Source: Hassallia byssoidea VB512170 (lineage in GTDB: Bacteria > Cyanobacteriota > Cyanobacteriia > Cyanobacteriales > Nostocaceae). Taken from it: a stretch of DNA of 47,400 nucleotides. The stretch's first letter is position 1. Each line of letters opens with the position of its first letter. The position numbers and the translations under genes are program-made. The stretch lies in the NCBI RefSeq assembly GCF_000817785.2, contig NZ_JTCM02000050.1, positions 1 through 47,400 of the forward strand, in the 5' to 3' direction. This document shows positions 16,207 through 24,892 of this stretch, piece after piece. The notes beneath the pieces were generated by a model. The model did not search any database. It worked only from the letters and a program-made list of their open reading frames with translations, and was not told the origin of the DNA.

Positions 16207-17205
16207 TTACTTTTGAGGTTGAAATGGTGTATACTTACCGCCTAGAGCCTCAACAATGGTGCGGGTATTCGCTTCCATCATTTTGATGTAAGAATCGCCT
16301 TCACTTCCCGCTGCACCAATGGAATCAGAATAAAGTTGACGCGGTGCTAGTTTGACACCGGCTTCTTGGGCAACTGTCGTAATTAAAGCTGGATTAATCG
16401 TTGTTTCGGCAAAAATTGCGGGAACGCCAATCTTTTTAACTGACTCTACCAAACGTTGTACAGTTTGAGCGCTGGGTTGTTCTTCGGTGCTGATGCCAAT
16501 TAATGTACCAGCGATCGCTATCCCGTAACCGCGTCCATAATATTGAAATGCATCGTGGGTTGTTACTAATTTGCGTTTCTCAGGTGGGATAGTTGCAATC
16601 TCTTGTTTTATCCAGCTATCCAACTGTTGTAATTCTTTACTTAGTTGCGTTGCGTTTTGGGTAAATTTCTCTTTATCTTCTGGCGATAACTCTATTAAAG
16701 CATCCCGAATCGCGTTTACCATCGCCCCCGCATTCTCTGCGTTACCCCAAACATGCGGATCTGGTACTATTTCACCTTTACCTTTATCTAACTGCAAAGG
16801 CTTGACAACTTCCCCCACTGCAACCTGACGCGCTTTTCCTCCAGTAGCTTTCATGATTTTAATCAGTCCCGGTTCTAAGTTGTAGCCGTTATACAAAATC
16901 AAGTTAGCTTCTTCTAAAAATCTACTATCTTCTGGTCTTGGTTCATATACGTGCGGATCTGTACCGGGTTTGAGAATTCCCGTCAGCTTGATTTCGTCTT
17001 TGCCAACATCTTGCGCTAAGTCAGCAATGATGGTACTTGTCGCGACTACCAACGGTTTGCCATCTGCCTTTGGGGTGTTGCGGTTAGGATTTGCTTGGGT
17101 ACAACTAAGTAAGAAAAGGCAAAAGGTAAAAGTAACGATCGCTTTTAGCTTTTGAGCTTTTGTCTGCCTAAAGGTGCGAACTTCTGTCTGGGGTATTACT
17201 TTCAT
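16207..17205 (-). CDS. Metal ABC transporter substrate-binding lipoprotein (Mn/Zn type)
   Basis: 332 aa. A lipoprotein signal peptide (hydrophobic TFTFCLFLLSC with the lipobox Cys at about residue 35) anchors it to the outer face of the plasma membrane. The mature protein is a cluster A-I (TroA/PsaA/MntC) metal-binding protein: DPHVYEP (first His), DPHVWGN (second His), THDAFQYYGRGYG and a late acidic region LYSDSIG supply the usual four ligands. There is no long His-rich loop, which favours manganese over zinc, but this is not proof. It lies head-to-head with the ATPase and permease genes, 89 bp apart, so the set forms a MntCAB-like importer expressed from a shared divergent promoter region. 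Confidence 0.85.
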   Translation of the reverse strand: MKVIPQTEVRTFRQTKAQKLKAIVTFTFCLFLLSCTQANPNRNTPKADGKPLVVATSTIIADLAQDVGKDEIKLTGILKPGTDPHVYEPRPEDSRFLEEANLILYNGYNLEPGLIKIMKATGGKARQVAVGEVVKPLQLDKGKGEIVPDPHVWGNAENAGAMVNAIRDALIELSPEDKEKFTQNATQLSKELQQLDSWIKQEIATIPPEKRKLVTTHDAFQYYGRGYGIAIAGTLIGISTEEQPSAQTVQRLVESVKKIGVPAIFAETTINPALITTVAQEAGVKLAPRQLYSDSIGAAGSEGDSYIKMMEANTRTIVEALGGKYTPFQPQK

Positions 17206-17294
17206 TTATATCTAATATTGCTTCCAATTATAGATGTTTTCATATTTGTCTCATATTTATAGTAAGCTCAAGGAAAGCAATATTTAACTTGGTT
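17206..17294. promoter_or_regulatory. Divergent promoter region with symmetric repeats
   Basis: AATATTGCTT at 17214-17223 and its complement AAGCAATATT at 17275-17284 lie symmetrically, each about 10 bp from one of the two start codons, and each runs into the ribosome binding site of that gene (GGAAGC and GGAAAGC). CATATTTGTC and CATATTTAT lie between them. The symmetry suggests a shared operator or a translational control site for the metal transporter; it could in part reflect two similar ribosome binding sites. Confidence 0.45.
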
Positions 17295-18116
17295 ATGAAA
17301 ACTGTCTCCTACCCGAAATTTGATTTATCCAAAAGGAAGCTAGGTGAGATGCCTTTAGAAGTTGTCAAAAGTTCGGCAAATTCCGCTGAAGCGATTAACA
17401 TTGCTCATTTGGGGGTACACTACCGCACGCAAGAAGCTCTGAGAGACGTTAATTGTATTATTAAACCAGGGAGACTAACAGGAATTTTTGGTCCCAACGG
17501 TGCCGGTAAAAGTACGCTGATGAAGGCGATGTTGGGATTGGTTCCCGCTAGCCGTGGTACAGTGTTGTATCACGGTAAACCTTTGATGCAGCAACTTGAT
17601 AAAGTTGCTTATGTACCACAGCGATCGCAAATCGATTGGACTTACCCCGCAACCGTTTGGGATGTGGTGATGATGGGAAGAGTCAAGAAAACAGGTTGGT
17701 TTCGTAACTTCTCGACAGTTAGCCGTCAGGTAGCGAAAAGTGCTTTAGAAAGAGTTGGGATGACCGAATATAGCGATCGCCCAATCGGACAACTTTCTGG
17801 AGGACAACAGCAACGAGTATTTTTAGCCCGTGCTTTAACCCAAGAAGCGGAAATTTTCTGCTTTGATGAACCGCTTGTAGGGATAGATCAGAAAACCCAG
17901 TCAGTAGTTTTTCAAGTCTTTGGTGAACTCGCTGCCGCTGGTAAAATCGTCTTGGTTGTCAACCACGACTTAGGCGAATCAATCACCCACTTTGACGATT
18001 TAATTTTGTTAAATCGCGACTTAATCGCCACAGGAAGCCGCCAACAAGTACTAACTGAAGACAATTTGTCAAGTGCCTATGGTGGGAAAGTTATTTACTT
18101 TTCGGATGCAGCGTAA
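17295..18116 (+). CDS. Metal ABC transporter ATP-binding protein
   Basis: 273 aa from ATG 17295; a TTG two codons upstream and an internal ATG at 17349 are alternatives. All ABC ATPase motifs are present: Walker A GPNGAGKST at about residues 69-77, Q-loop YVPQRSQIDW, signature LSGGQQQRVFLARAL at about 167-181, Walker B AEIFCFDEPLVGID, and switch His in VVNHD. The SQIDW after the Q-loop is typical of Mn/Zn/Fe uptake systems. It drives the permease encoded next (160 bp downstream) and works with the lipoprotein encoded divergently. Confidence 0.9.
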   Translation: MKTVSYPKFDLSKRKLGEMPLEVVKSSANSAEAINIAHLGVHYRTQEALRDVNCIIKPGRLTGIFGPNGAGKSTLMKAMLGLVPASRGTVLYHGKPLMQQLDKVAYVPQRSQIDWTYPATVWDVVMMGRVKKTGWFRNFSTVSRQVAKSALERVGMTEYSDRPIGQLSGGQQQRVFLARALTQEAEIFCFDEPLVGIDQKTQSVVFQVFGELAAAGKIVLVVNHDLGESITHFDDLILLNRDLIATGSRQQVLTEDNLSSAYGGKVIYFSDAA

Positions 18117-18120
18117 ATTG

Positions 18121-18245
18121 GGAATGGGTAATTGGTAATGGGTAATGGGTAATGGGTAATTGGTAATAGGTAATAGGTAATAGAAAGAAATTGTCCCCCT
18201 TGTCCCCTTGTCCCCTTGTCTCCTTGTCCCCCCCTCCCCCCCTTC
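18121..18245. repeat. Simple tandem repeats (GGGTAAT, TTGTCCCC)
   Basis: GGGTAAT/TTGGTAA heptamers at about 18121-18180 and CCCCTTG octamer-like units at about 18194-18240 fill the gap between the ATPase and permease genes. The composition mirrors 13716-14039. They separate two genes that must work together, so insertion between operon genes is likely. Confidence 0.8.
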
Positions 18246-18275
18246 CTCGCGTAACGGTTCGTAATATAAATAATT

Positions 18276-19202
18276 ATGCTTGAATCATTAATTGAGCCGT
18301 TGCAATATGGCTTTATGCAGCGATCGCTTGTAATTGCGATTTTAGTTGGTTTGTTGTGTGCGATTGTTGGCAGCTATTTGATGGTGCAGCGATTAGCTTT
18401 GCTGGGTGATGCTATCAGTCACTCAGTTTTACCAGGATTAGCGATCGCCTTTTTGTTGGGTGGAAATATTTTTATTGGGGCATTTATTGCGGGTGTCATC
18501 AGTACAATGGCGATCGCTTGGATTAAAACGCGATCGCCTATCAAAGAAGACGCAGCGATGGGGATAGTTTTTTCGGCGTTTTTTGCCCTTGGTGTGACGC
18601 TAATTACTATCATTCAAAAAGATAACAAAATTGACCTCAACCACTTTCTTTTTGGTAACATTCTCAGTGTGACAGTTGACGAAGTTAGAGACACATCAAT
18701 TATCGCTGCGATCGTGTTGCTAGTCGTCTTTTTATTATACAAAGAACTGTTATTTTACACCTTTGACCCTTTAGGCGCTCAAGCTGCTGGATTGCCAGTA
18801 AATCGGCTGAATTTTGGATTAATGCTGCTGATTGCTTTAACAATTGTCGCCAGCATGAAAGCTGTAGGTGTGATTTTAGTTTTATCACTTTTAATAACAC
18901 CAGGAGCAACTGCTTATCTATTAGTTAAACGCTTGCATCAAGTAATGATTTTGGGGGCAATAATTGGCGTAATTTCTAGTATTAGCGGTATGTACCTGAG
19001 CTACTTTTATAATTTGCCCTCCGGACCTGCGATCGTTTTGGTAGTATCAGGATTGTTTTTCTTGACATTTTTATTTAGTCCCCAACACGGTGTTTTTACT
19101 TCTCGTCAAGGAAATTTATCTCGCGCAAAAATAAGCCAGCGCCGTGCGGGGGTGGAGGAGTTTGAGGCGACTGCCGCGCAAATACGCGAAGAAGAACAAT
19201 AA
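18276..19202 (+). CDS. Metal ABC transporter permease
   Basis: 308 aa with eight or nine hydrophobic segments, for example ILVGLLCAIVGSYLMV, LAIAFLLGGNIFIGAFIAGV, AIVLLVVFLLYKELLFYTF and LVVSGLFFLTFLFSP. The motif GDAISHSVLPGLAIAFLLG at about residues 45-63 and DPLGAQAAGLPV at about 160-171 are characteristic of the ABC-3 (ZnuB/MntB) permease family. The C-terminal 40 residues are polar and probably cytoplasmic. Third part of the Mn/Zn importer with the genes at 16207 and 17295. Confidence 0.9.
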   Translation: MLESLIEPLQYGFMQRSLVIAILVGLLCAIVGSYLMVQRLALLGDAISHSVLPGLAIAFLLGGNIFIGAFIAGVISTMAIAWIKTRSPIKEDAAMGIVFSAFFALGVTLITIIQKDNKIDLNHFLFGNILSVTVDEVRDTSIIAAIVLLVVFLLYKELLFYTFDPLGAQAAGLPVNRLNFGLMLLIALTIVASMKAVGVILVLSLLITPGATAYLLVKRLHQVMILGAIIGVISSISGMYLSYFYNLPSGPAIVLVVSGLFFLTFLFSPQHGVFTSRQGNLSRAKISQRRAGVEEFEATAAQIREEEQ

Positions 19203-19262
19203 AAAGAATGAAAGCAAGATGTTTTATACTTATAGCTAAAACACTTAATTTAGTTTTTTACT

Positions 19263-19865
19263 ATGCCCTACAGTCAATTTACTATCGGCAAAGTAAAGCA
19301 AGATTTTCAATTAACTACTGTAGAGGGAGTTCGTTTTTTCCCAGATTCGATTGAATCGGTTACTCCAAGTTCCAGACTGCAAGCTATTTTAGAGGATTTA
19401 CCGTGGGCTTTAGCCGTAGATACAGAGAAAGCGCGTTCAGAGGTGATTATCAATCCTGTATTGCTAGAAGTGCGACGTATTTTCAATCAACAAATCAGCG
19501 TGTTTTCAGGAGAAGAGTTTAACATTGATGCGAGTATTGGACTCAACGGTGTATGTGACTTTATTGTTTGCCGTTCACCGGAACAATTAACAATAGAAGC
19601 ACCTGCTATTGTTATTGTTGAGGCGAAAAAATCAGATATAAAATCTGGACTGGGACAATGCATTGCCGAAATGATAGCTGCACAGCGATTTAATGAAGCC
19701 AAAGGACAACCCTTAACAGCAGTTTACGGTACTGTCAGCAGTGGAACGCAATGGCGATTTCTCAAATTAGAGGGACAAACAGTAACAATTGATTTAATGG
19801 ATTATTCCCTTCCTCCTATCGAGCAAATTCTCAGCTTTTTGGTGTGGATGGCGAAAATGGGTTAA
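19263..19865 (+). CDS. PD-(D/E)XK nuclease-like protein
   Basis: 200 aa, soluble. The segment LNGVCDFIVCRSPEQ followed by APAIVIVEAKKSDIKSGLGQCIAEMIAAQ (about residues 97-142) gives an acidic residue on one strand, then E-x-K on the next and a downstream Gln, the layout of a PD-(D/E)XK nuclease core, as in cyanobacterial type I-like orphan proteins. Whether it cleaves DNA is unknown. It follows the metal permease on the same strand at 60 bp but has no evident functional tie to it. Confidence 0.6.
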   Translation: MPYSQFTIGKVKQDFQLTTVEGVRFFPDSIESVTPSSRLQAILEDLPWALAVDTEKARSEVIINPVLLEVRRIFNQQISVFSGEEFNIDASIGLNGVCDFIVCRSPEQLTIEAPAIVIVEAKKSDIKSGLGQCIAEMIAAQRFNEAKGQPLTAVYGTVSSGTQWRFLKLEGQTVTIDLMDYSLPPIEQILSFLVWMAKMG

Positions 19866-20006
19866 TTTTTATTAAGAAATATTACTTGCTTGTAAACGTT
19901 AGATAACAATCCGGAAAAATAATATTGCGTGGAGACTTGACAAAGTTCTACTTAAGTTACTGGCTCATAATTTAAGTCTGTTTTAACCGAATATTCAAAA
20001 TCTTAA

Positions 20007-20221
20007 CAGTCCATTTTAACTGATAACTTACACCATTTTCAATTAGTACTCACAACCGCCTTGAAATAAATTTCAAGGCTAATAAACGAAGTTGGTTTAA
20101 ACGCACTGAAATCCTTTACCAGTCTGATTTATCAGACTTTGCCTATGAGCCTGTGAATTTATTCCTAGGCGGTTTGCGATGCTTGTTAAGATTGGTGCAA
20201 GTTATCAGTTTTAACGGACTT
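20007..20221. mobile_element. MITE-like element with 29-bp terminal inverted repeats
   Basis: The ends CAGTCCATTTTAACTGATAA (20007-) and the complement of 20193-20221 match at 24 of 29 positions. Inside lies a second nested pair, ACAACCGCC near 20052 and GGCGGTTTG near 20168, plus GAAATAAATTTC. No coding frame. At 215 bp with long inverted ends, it fits a miniature inverted-repeat element or a structured repeat common to Nostocales intergenic DNA. Confidence 0.65.
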
Positions 20222-20284
20222 TAACTATTAGCTAGGAAATTTATTTTTGGGCGGAAGTGGGAACAAACCAAATAGTCCATAATT

Positions 20285-20836
20285 TTAAATATTTACAATT
20301 TGGAGTATCTCGTCCCGTGTTTCTTCAGGTGTTTTATCCTTTGTATAAACAACGAACTTTGCTAAATTGTGATTTGAATGATGCTTGACAAAGTGTTCGT
20401 TAAAATCAAATCCCTTACTAACAAATCCACCATTGCGTTCGTTGAGGATTTGGATAGATTCTTCTAAATCTGGAGAGGGAAGAATCAACACAACGTTGTT
20501 ATATGATTCTAAAACTCGTTGCACGCGATTAAAAAGTTCATCGTCTTCATAAACAGAATGACCACCTCCGAAGTCAATAACACAATTGCTATGTTCAGAA
20601 AGGAGTCTTTCAACTGCGTAAGCTTCAAAGAACTTCCAATACCGATAAAGCTCTATAAATCCTTCTTTTTCTCTTATTCGCTTCGCCAATTCTTCATCGT
20701 AATTTATTTCCTTATAATAATCCCATCGTAATTTGTCCATAGAACACTGTGGAATCCCTAGTTTCTGCGCGAGGAGTTCTCCAAGTGTGCTTTTACCTGT
20801 CGTTTTAGGACCAATGAGAATAATATCTGAAATCAT
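20285..20836 (-). CDS. P-loop kinase-like protein (shikimate kinase-like)
   Basis: 183 aa from the ATG at 20836; a TTG 24 bases upstream would add KRKIQ residues. N-terminal Walker A in IILIGPKTTGKSTLGELLAQKLG, then an acidic loop SMDKLRWDY and a central VIDFGGGHSVYED, as in the shikimate/gluconate kinase group where a small substrate is bound next to the P-loop. A late FDFNEHFVKHHSNHNLAKFVVYT segment differs from true shikimate kinases, so the substrate is unclear. A monocistronic minus-strand gene just downstream of the CcmS-like gene. Confidence 0.7.
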   Translation of the reverse strand: MISDIILIGPKTTGKSTLGELLAQKLGIPQCSMDKLRWDYYKEINYDEELAKRIREKEGFIELYRYWKFFEAYAVERLLSEHSNCVIDFGGGHSVYEDDELFNRVQRVLESYNNVVLILPSPDLEESIQILNERNGGFVSKGFDFNEHFVKHHSNHNLAKFVVYTKDKTPEETRDEILQIVNI

Positions 20837-20952
20837 CTGTATTTTACGCTTATTCAACAAACGCCCTCAAGGGTGAGGGTCTATATAAACGCTCGTCCTC
20901 CTACGCTGGTTTTGTATGTGTAGCCCCGACTTCTTCGAGCCGCCAGATATTT

Positions 20953-21381
20953 TTAGGCTTCAATCTGCTCACTCATGCGCTGTTCTAAAAGCTCTAATAA
21001 GGTATCCACATTTTTACCAATTTGCTCAAAACAATTCGGTGGTGCAGGTTCGGGTGCAAACTGAATTAACTTAACTTCACCGCTACCAATACCAATCATG
21101 ACAACTTCTACTTCCGGTTGATAATGCTCAATAATTCCTAATAGTTCCTGAAGCCTATTTTCCACTCTCTCATTTAGTTTCTCTACCGATTCTTTGGAAC
21201 AATAAACAAAATGCGGTTTGGGTTGCAAATCAATGCCGATAGTACCCTGAGTGTCACTATTTTCTAACCATAATGCCCAAGATAACGCCGCTAATTCTAG
21301 CTGATTTGCTTTGACAAATTTATCCAACTGGCGACGCCACTTGGTATTTCCTGATTCTGACTGGGTACTACCAAACATCAT
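20953..21381 (-). CDS. Conserved cyanobacterial protein, candidate carboxysome chaperone CcmS
   Basis: 142 aa, soluble, starting MMFGSTQSESGNTKWRRQLD with AALSWALWLE, GIDLQPKPHFVYCSKESVEKLN and VEVVMIGIGSGEVKLIQF. These segments agree with my memory of the cyanobacterial family now called CcmS, a chaperone that binds a shell protein tail during beta-carboxysome assembly. I cannot verify the match here. No carboxysome genes are in the window, so context gives no support. It shares strand and closeness (61 bp) with the downstream end of the ABC exporter gene. Confidence 0.55.
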   Translation of the reverse strand: MMFGSTQSESGNTKWRRQLDKFVKANQLELAALSWALWLENSDTQGTIGIDLQPKPHFVYCSKESVEKLNERVENRLQELLGIIEHYQPEVEVVMIGIGSGEVKLIQFAPEPAPPNCFEQIGKNVDTLLELLEQRMSEQIEA

Positions 21382-21442
21382 AAGGATTTTAGATTTTGGA
21401 TTTTGGATTTGGGATTGTAAACACTTTCACTCGATCGCATTT

Positions 21443-23251
21443 CTACTTTAAACCAGATTGTACACGCCAGAGACTTTCATAAATGCCATTTTTCTCTAGC
21501 AATTGTTCATGGGTTCCGGATTCTACTAATTTCCCATGTTCCATGACATAAATGCAATCGGCATTGCGGATGGTGGAAAGTCGATGAGCGATCGCTATCG
21601 TCGTTCGATTGACTGTAATTCGTTTGAGCGATCGCGCAATTGCGGCTTCTGTTTCATTATCCACCGCCGAGGTAGCTTCGTCTAAAATCAAAATGGGTGG
21701 ATTCTTCAAAATTGCGCGAGCGATCGCTATTCGTTGTCTTTGTCCACCAGATAGTTTTTGTCCGCGTTCTCCCACAATTGTCTCATAATCTTGAGGCAAT
21801 CGCGTAATAAATTCGTGAGCTTCGGCAATCTTCGCGGCTGTGATTATTTCTTTTTCAGTGGCATCAAAGCTGCCATAACCAATATTTTCTGCTACAGTAC
21901 CATGAAATAAAAATACATCTTGACTTACCAAGCCAATGCAGCGGCGTAAATCTCGCAAATTCAAATCTTGTAACTTTATACCATCAACGGTGATGTTTCC
22001 CGATCGCACTTCGTAAAACCGTAACAAAAGTTTGACTAAAGTGCTTTTACCGGAACCAGTAGAACCAACAATTGCAATTGTTTTTCCTGCCGGAATATGT
22101 AATGATAAATTCTCAATTATCGGTTGCCTATCTTGATAAGCAAAACTGACATTTTGAAATTCTACATCGCCGCGTACCGTCTCAACAGGTAAAGGCACAT
22201 TTCCCGGATGAATGGTGATTTGTGTTGCCAATAAATCCATGATGCGATTAGTAGAAGCCATTGCTCGTTGATATAAATCAAAGGTATCTCCTAATCGAGT
22301 TAGGGGCCATAATAAAAGCTGAACTAAAAACACTAAAACGCTGTAAGTTCCTACAGACATTCTGCCAGCGACAGCTTCCATACCGCCAAAAATGAGCAAG
22401 ACTGTGAAAGCTGTTAAAATCAGCATCCGAATCAATGGGATAAAGGCAGCAGAGAGAGCGATCGCTTTTGTATTACTTTGCCGATAAGCTTCACTATCTT
22501 GCCTTAAACGTGCCTTTTCATAATCTTCAGCCGTAAAACTTTTAATCGTAGTAATGCCGCTGATATTATTAGATAACCTTCCATTGAGTAAGCCTACCTT
22601 TTCTCGCACATCAGCATAGCGCGGTGCCAGCAATTTTTGGAAAGCAACCGAACCAAAAACGATAAATGGCATCGGTAATATTGCCATCCACGCCACACTA
22701 GGAGCTAGAATAAAGAAAGCACCACCAATAACTACAATAGTTGTCAGAACTTGGATAATGTCATTTGCTCCCACATCCAAAAAGCGCTCTAATTGGTTAA
22801 CATCATCACTAAGGATAGACATTAAACCACCAGTACTGCGTTCTTCAAAAAAAGCTAATTCCAACTCTTGCAAATGGCTGTAAGCATCCAAACGCAAATT
22901 ATGTTGAATACTCTGCGCCAAATTGCGCCATAACAAGTTGTAAAAGTATTGAAAAACCGATTCTAAAATCCAAGTGACGGCAGTCAGGAACGCCAAAATC
23001 AAAAATTGCCCAAAGGTATCTTTTACTCCGAGTTGTGCAATAATAGAATCTTGCTTTTTGACGACCACATCCAAAGCAATACCAATTAAAGCTGGTGGTG
23101 CTAAGTCGAAAACTTTATTGAGAATAGAACAAACACTAGCTAACCAAATTTGTTGACGATATTCATGTCCATAATCAAGCAAGCGTTGGAAAGGATGTAC
23201 TGAATTTCCACGCCTTATTAACATCCGACGAGATTTTAATACAGTAGACAC
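21443..23251 (-). CDS. ABC exporter, fused permease and ATPase
   Basis: 602 aa half-transporter expected to act as a dimer. An ABC_membrane domain with six segments spans about residues 20-320 ([69 protein letters not shown]). The ATPase domain has Walker [19 protein letters not shown] at about 393-410, signature [16 protein letters not shown] at about 496-511, Walker [14 protein letters not shown] and H-loop IAHRLSTI. Typical lipid or drug exporter (MsbA/MDR type); substrate unknown. The GTTTGCAGTTAAG region upstream separates it from the divergent prohibitin gene. Confidence 0.9.
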   Translation of the reverse strand: MSTVLKSRRMLIRRGNSVHPFQRLLDYGHEYRQQIWLASVCSILNKVFDLAPPALIGIALDVVVKKQDSIIAQLGVKDTFGQFLILAFLTAVTWILESVFQYFYNLLWRNLAQSIQHNLRLDAYSHLQELELAFFEERSTGGLMSILSDDVNQLERFLDVGANDIIQVLTTIVVIGGAFFILAPSVAWMAILPMPFIVFGSVAFQKLLAPRYADVREKVGLLNGRLSNNISGITTIKSFTAEDYEKARLRQDSEAYRQSNTKAIALSAAFIPLIRMLILTAFTVLLIFGGMEAVAGRMSVGTYSVLVFLVQLLLWPLTRLGDTFDLYQRAMASTNRIMDLLATQITIHPGNVPLPVETVRGDVEFQNVSFAYQDRQPIIENLSLHIPAGKTIAIVGSTGSGKSTLVKLLLRFYEVRSGNITVDGIKLQDLNLRDLRRCIGLVSQDVFLFHGTVAENIGYGSFDATEKEIITAAKIAEAHEFITRLPQDYETIVGERGQKLSGGQRQRIAIARAILKNPPILILDEATSAVDNETEAAIARSLKRITVNRTTIAIAHRLSTIRNADCIYVMEHGKLVESGTHEQLLEKNGIYESLWRVQSGLK

Positions 23252-23419
23252 AGCCGTTTGCAGTTAAGTGAGCATTGATATTAGCACGTTAGAAAGGTTT
23301 GAGTCTTGACTCTTAGGTAGAGTTATGAAAATGTCAGACTTTCTGTAACTGATGATACTCTTGAGCTAGCGAATGGTAGTATTTAACTTATTTATCGGTA
23401 TTACTAAGGAGAAAAAAAT

Positions 23420-24268
23420 TTGAAAAATCAGCAATTGGGGAATTGGCAAACGACAGTAGCCGGATTTTTAGCGGCAATAATTGTTATTATTAGCTTGAAT
23501 GCTTTTATCATTATTAACCCAGGACAAGCAGGTGTAATCAGTATCTTGGGTAAAGCCAGAGATGGTGCTTTAGCAGAGGGTATTCACCTGAAACCGCCTT
23601 TAATCTCAGTAATAGATGTGTATGATTTGACAGTGCAAAAATTTGAAGTGCCGGCAGAAAGTTCTACTAAGGATTTGCAAAATTTAACTGCGAGATTTGC
23701 GATCAACTTTCGGCTCGATCCGATACAGGTAGTAGAAGTAAGAAGGAAACAAGGAACTTTAGAGAATATCGTCTCAAAAATTATTGCTCCCCAAACACAA
23801 GAAGCGTTTAAAATAGCGGCTGCCAAAAGAACAGTAGAAGAAGCAATTACCAAAAGAACTGAGTTGAAAGAAGACTTTGATAATGCGTTAAGCGATCGCC
23901 TAGATAAATATGGAATAATAGTATTAGATACAAGTGTAGTTGACTTAACTTTTTCGCCAGAATTTGCCAGAGCAGTTGAAGAAAAACAAATCGCGGAACA
24001 ACGAGCGCAAAGAGCGGTCTACATAGCACGGGAAGCCGAACAAGAAGCACAAGCAGAAATTAATCGTGCCAAAGGCAAAGCCGAAGCTCAAAGACTATTA
24101 GCAGAGACTCTCAAAGCTCAAGGAGGGCAATTGGTTCTACAAAAAGAAGCCATTGAAGCTTGGAAAACCGGTGGTGCTCAAATGCCCAGAGTCCTGGTTA
24201 TGAGTGGAGATTCTCAGAGCAGCGTGCCTTTCCTCTTCAATATGGGCAATCTTCAAAATGAACCCTAA
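23420..24268 (+). CDS. Prohibitin/SPFH-family membrane protein
   Basis: 282 aa. TTG start with a good AGGAG site 8 bases before it. One N-terminal membrane segment (FLAAIIVIISLNAFIIINPG, residues 15-34), then the SPFH/prohibitin domain: QAGVISILGKARDGALAEGIHLKPPL, and a long helical, Ala/Glu/Arg-rich coiled-coil (about residues 180-245: EKQIAEQRAQRAVYIAREAEQEAQ). The protein should form ring-like membrane assemblies as prohibitins do, linked to membrane quality control. It stands alone, divergent from the ABC exporter and upstream of the DUF1824 gene. Confidence 0.88.
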   Translation: MKNQQLGNWQTTVAGFLAAIIVIISLNAFIIINPGQAGVISILGKARDGALAEGIHLKPPLISVIDVYDLTVQKFEVPAESSTKDLQNLTARFAINFRLDPIQVVEVRRKQGTLENIVSKIIAPQTQEAFKIAAAKRTVEEAITKRTELKEDFDNALSDRLDKYGIIVLDTSVVDLTFSPEFARAVEEKQIAEQRAQRAVYIAREAEQEAQAEINRAKGKAEAQRLLAETLKAQGGQLVLQKEAIEAWKTGGAQMPRVLVMSGDSQSSVPFLFNMGNLQNEP

Positions 24269-24355
24269 TGTAGGGTAATGACCACCTAAAATTTAAAATG
24301 AGCGATCGTCAACTAAAATACAACCATAAACACCAAGGACATAATAAACATATTT

Positions 24356-24772
24356 ATGTCAACACCCAATCACACGAATCTCACTGTCTCAGAAGCGAAA
24401 AAAATCCTGAATAAATTCAACTGTCTGGATATCGCACCTGTTGTCAAGCCATCAGAAAAAGTTTTAATCCGTCAGGCGTTACTTTTGTTAACCAGCCTTT
24501 CTGATTATCAAATTTTAGGAATTTGCGCTGATACAGAAGAAGAAGGAATGCTTGCCACGAGAACTTATTCCCAAGCTCTGGGTTATGAAGTACCGAGTAA
24601 TTTACCCCCAATTGAAGGTCCAGTTTACGTCAAATTAAACGGCAAAAACGGCTTGTGTTATCTCGATTCCTACGCAGGACATCATCGAGGCGTATTGGTG
24701 TCTTGCCAATCTTACAATGAAAAGGGAATCAACGAAATGTATGGACATTTGCCCCTGGATTTATTTGTATAA
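24356..24772 (+). CDS. DUF1824 family protein
   Basis: 138 aa soluble protein. The segments LSDYQILGICADTEEEGM, TYSQALGYEVP and GPVYVKLNGKNGLCYLDSYAGHHRGVLVSCQS match the cyanobacterial DUF1824 family, which has a solved structure but no assigned function. No signal peptide. The gene lies 87 bp after the prohibitin gene on the same strand and could be co-transcribed, without a known tie. Confidence 0.8.
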   Translation: MSTPNHTNLTVSEAKKILNKFNCLDIAPVVKPSEKVLIRQALLLLTSLSDYQILGICADTEEEGMLATRTYSQALGYEVPSNLPPIEGPVYVKLNGKNGLCYLDSYAGHHRGVLVSCQSYNEKGINEMYGHLPLDLFV

Positions 24773-24784
24773 ACTTCATTAAAT

Positions 24785-24814
24785 GTAGGGTGCGTTAACG
24801 TAGTGTAACGCACC
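24785..24814. repeat. GTAGGGTGCGTTA palindrome
   Basis: GTAGGGTGCGTTA.. and the complementary TAACGCACC, about 13 bases after the DUF1824 stop; probably also its terminator. Same family as 16067-16102. Confidence 0.7.
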
Positions 24815-24892
24815 ATTTTCTCATGAAATATTAGAGACGAGATGAATCACATCTTTTAAATCCAAAATCTAAAATCTAAAATCTAAAATTAT

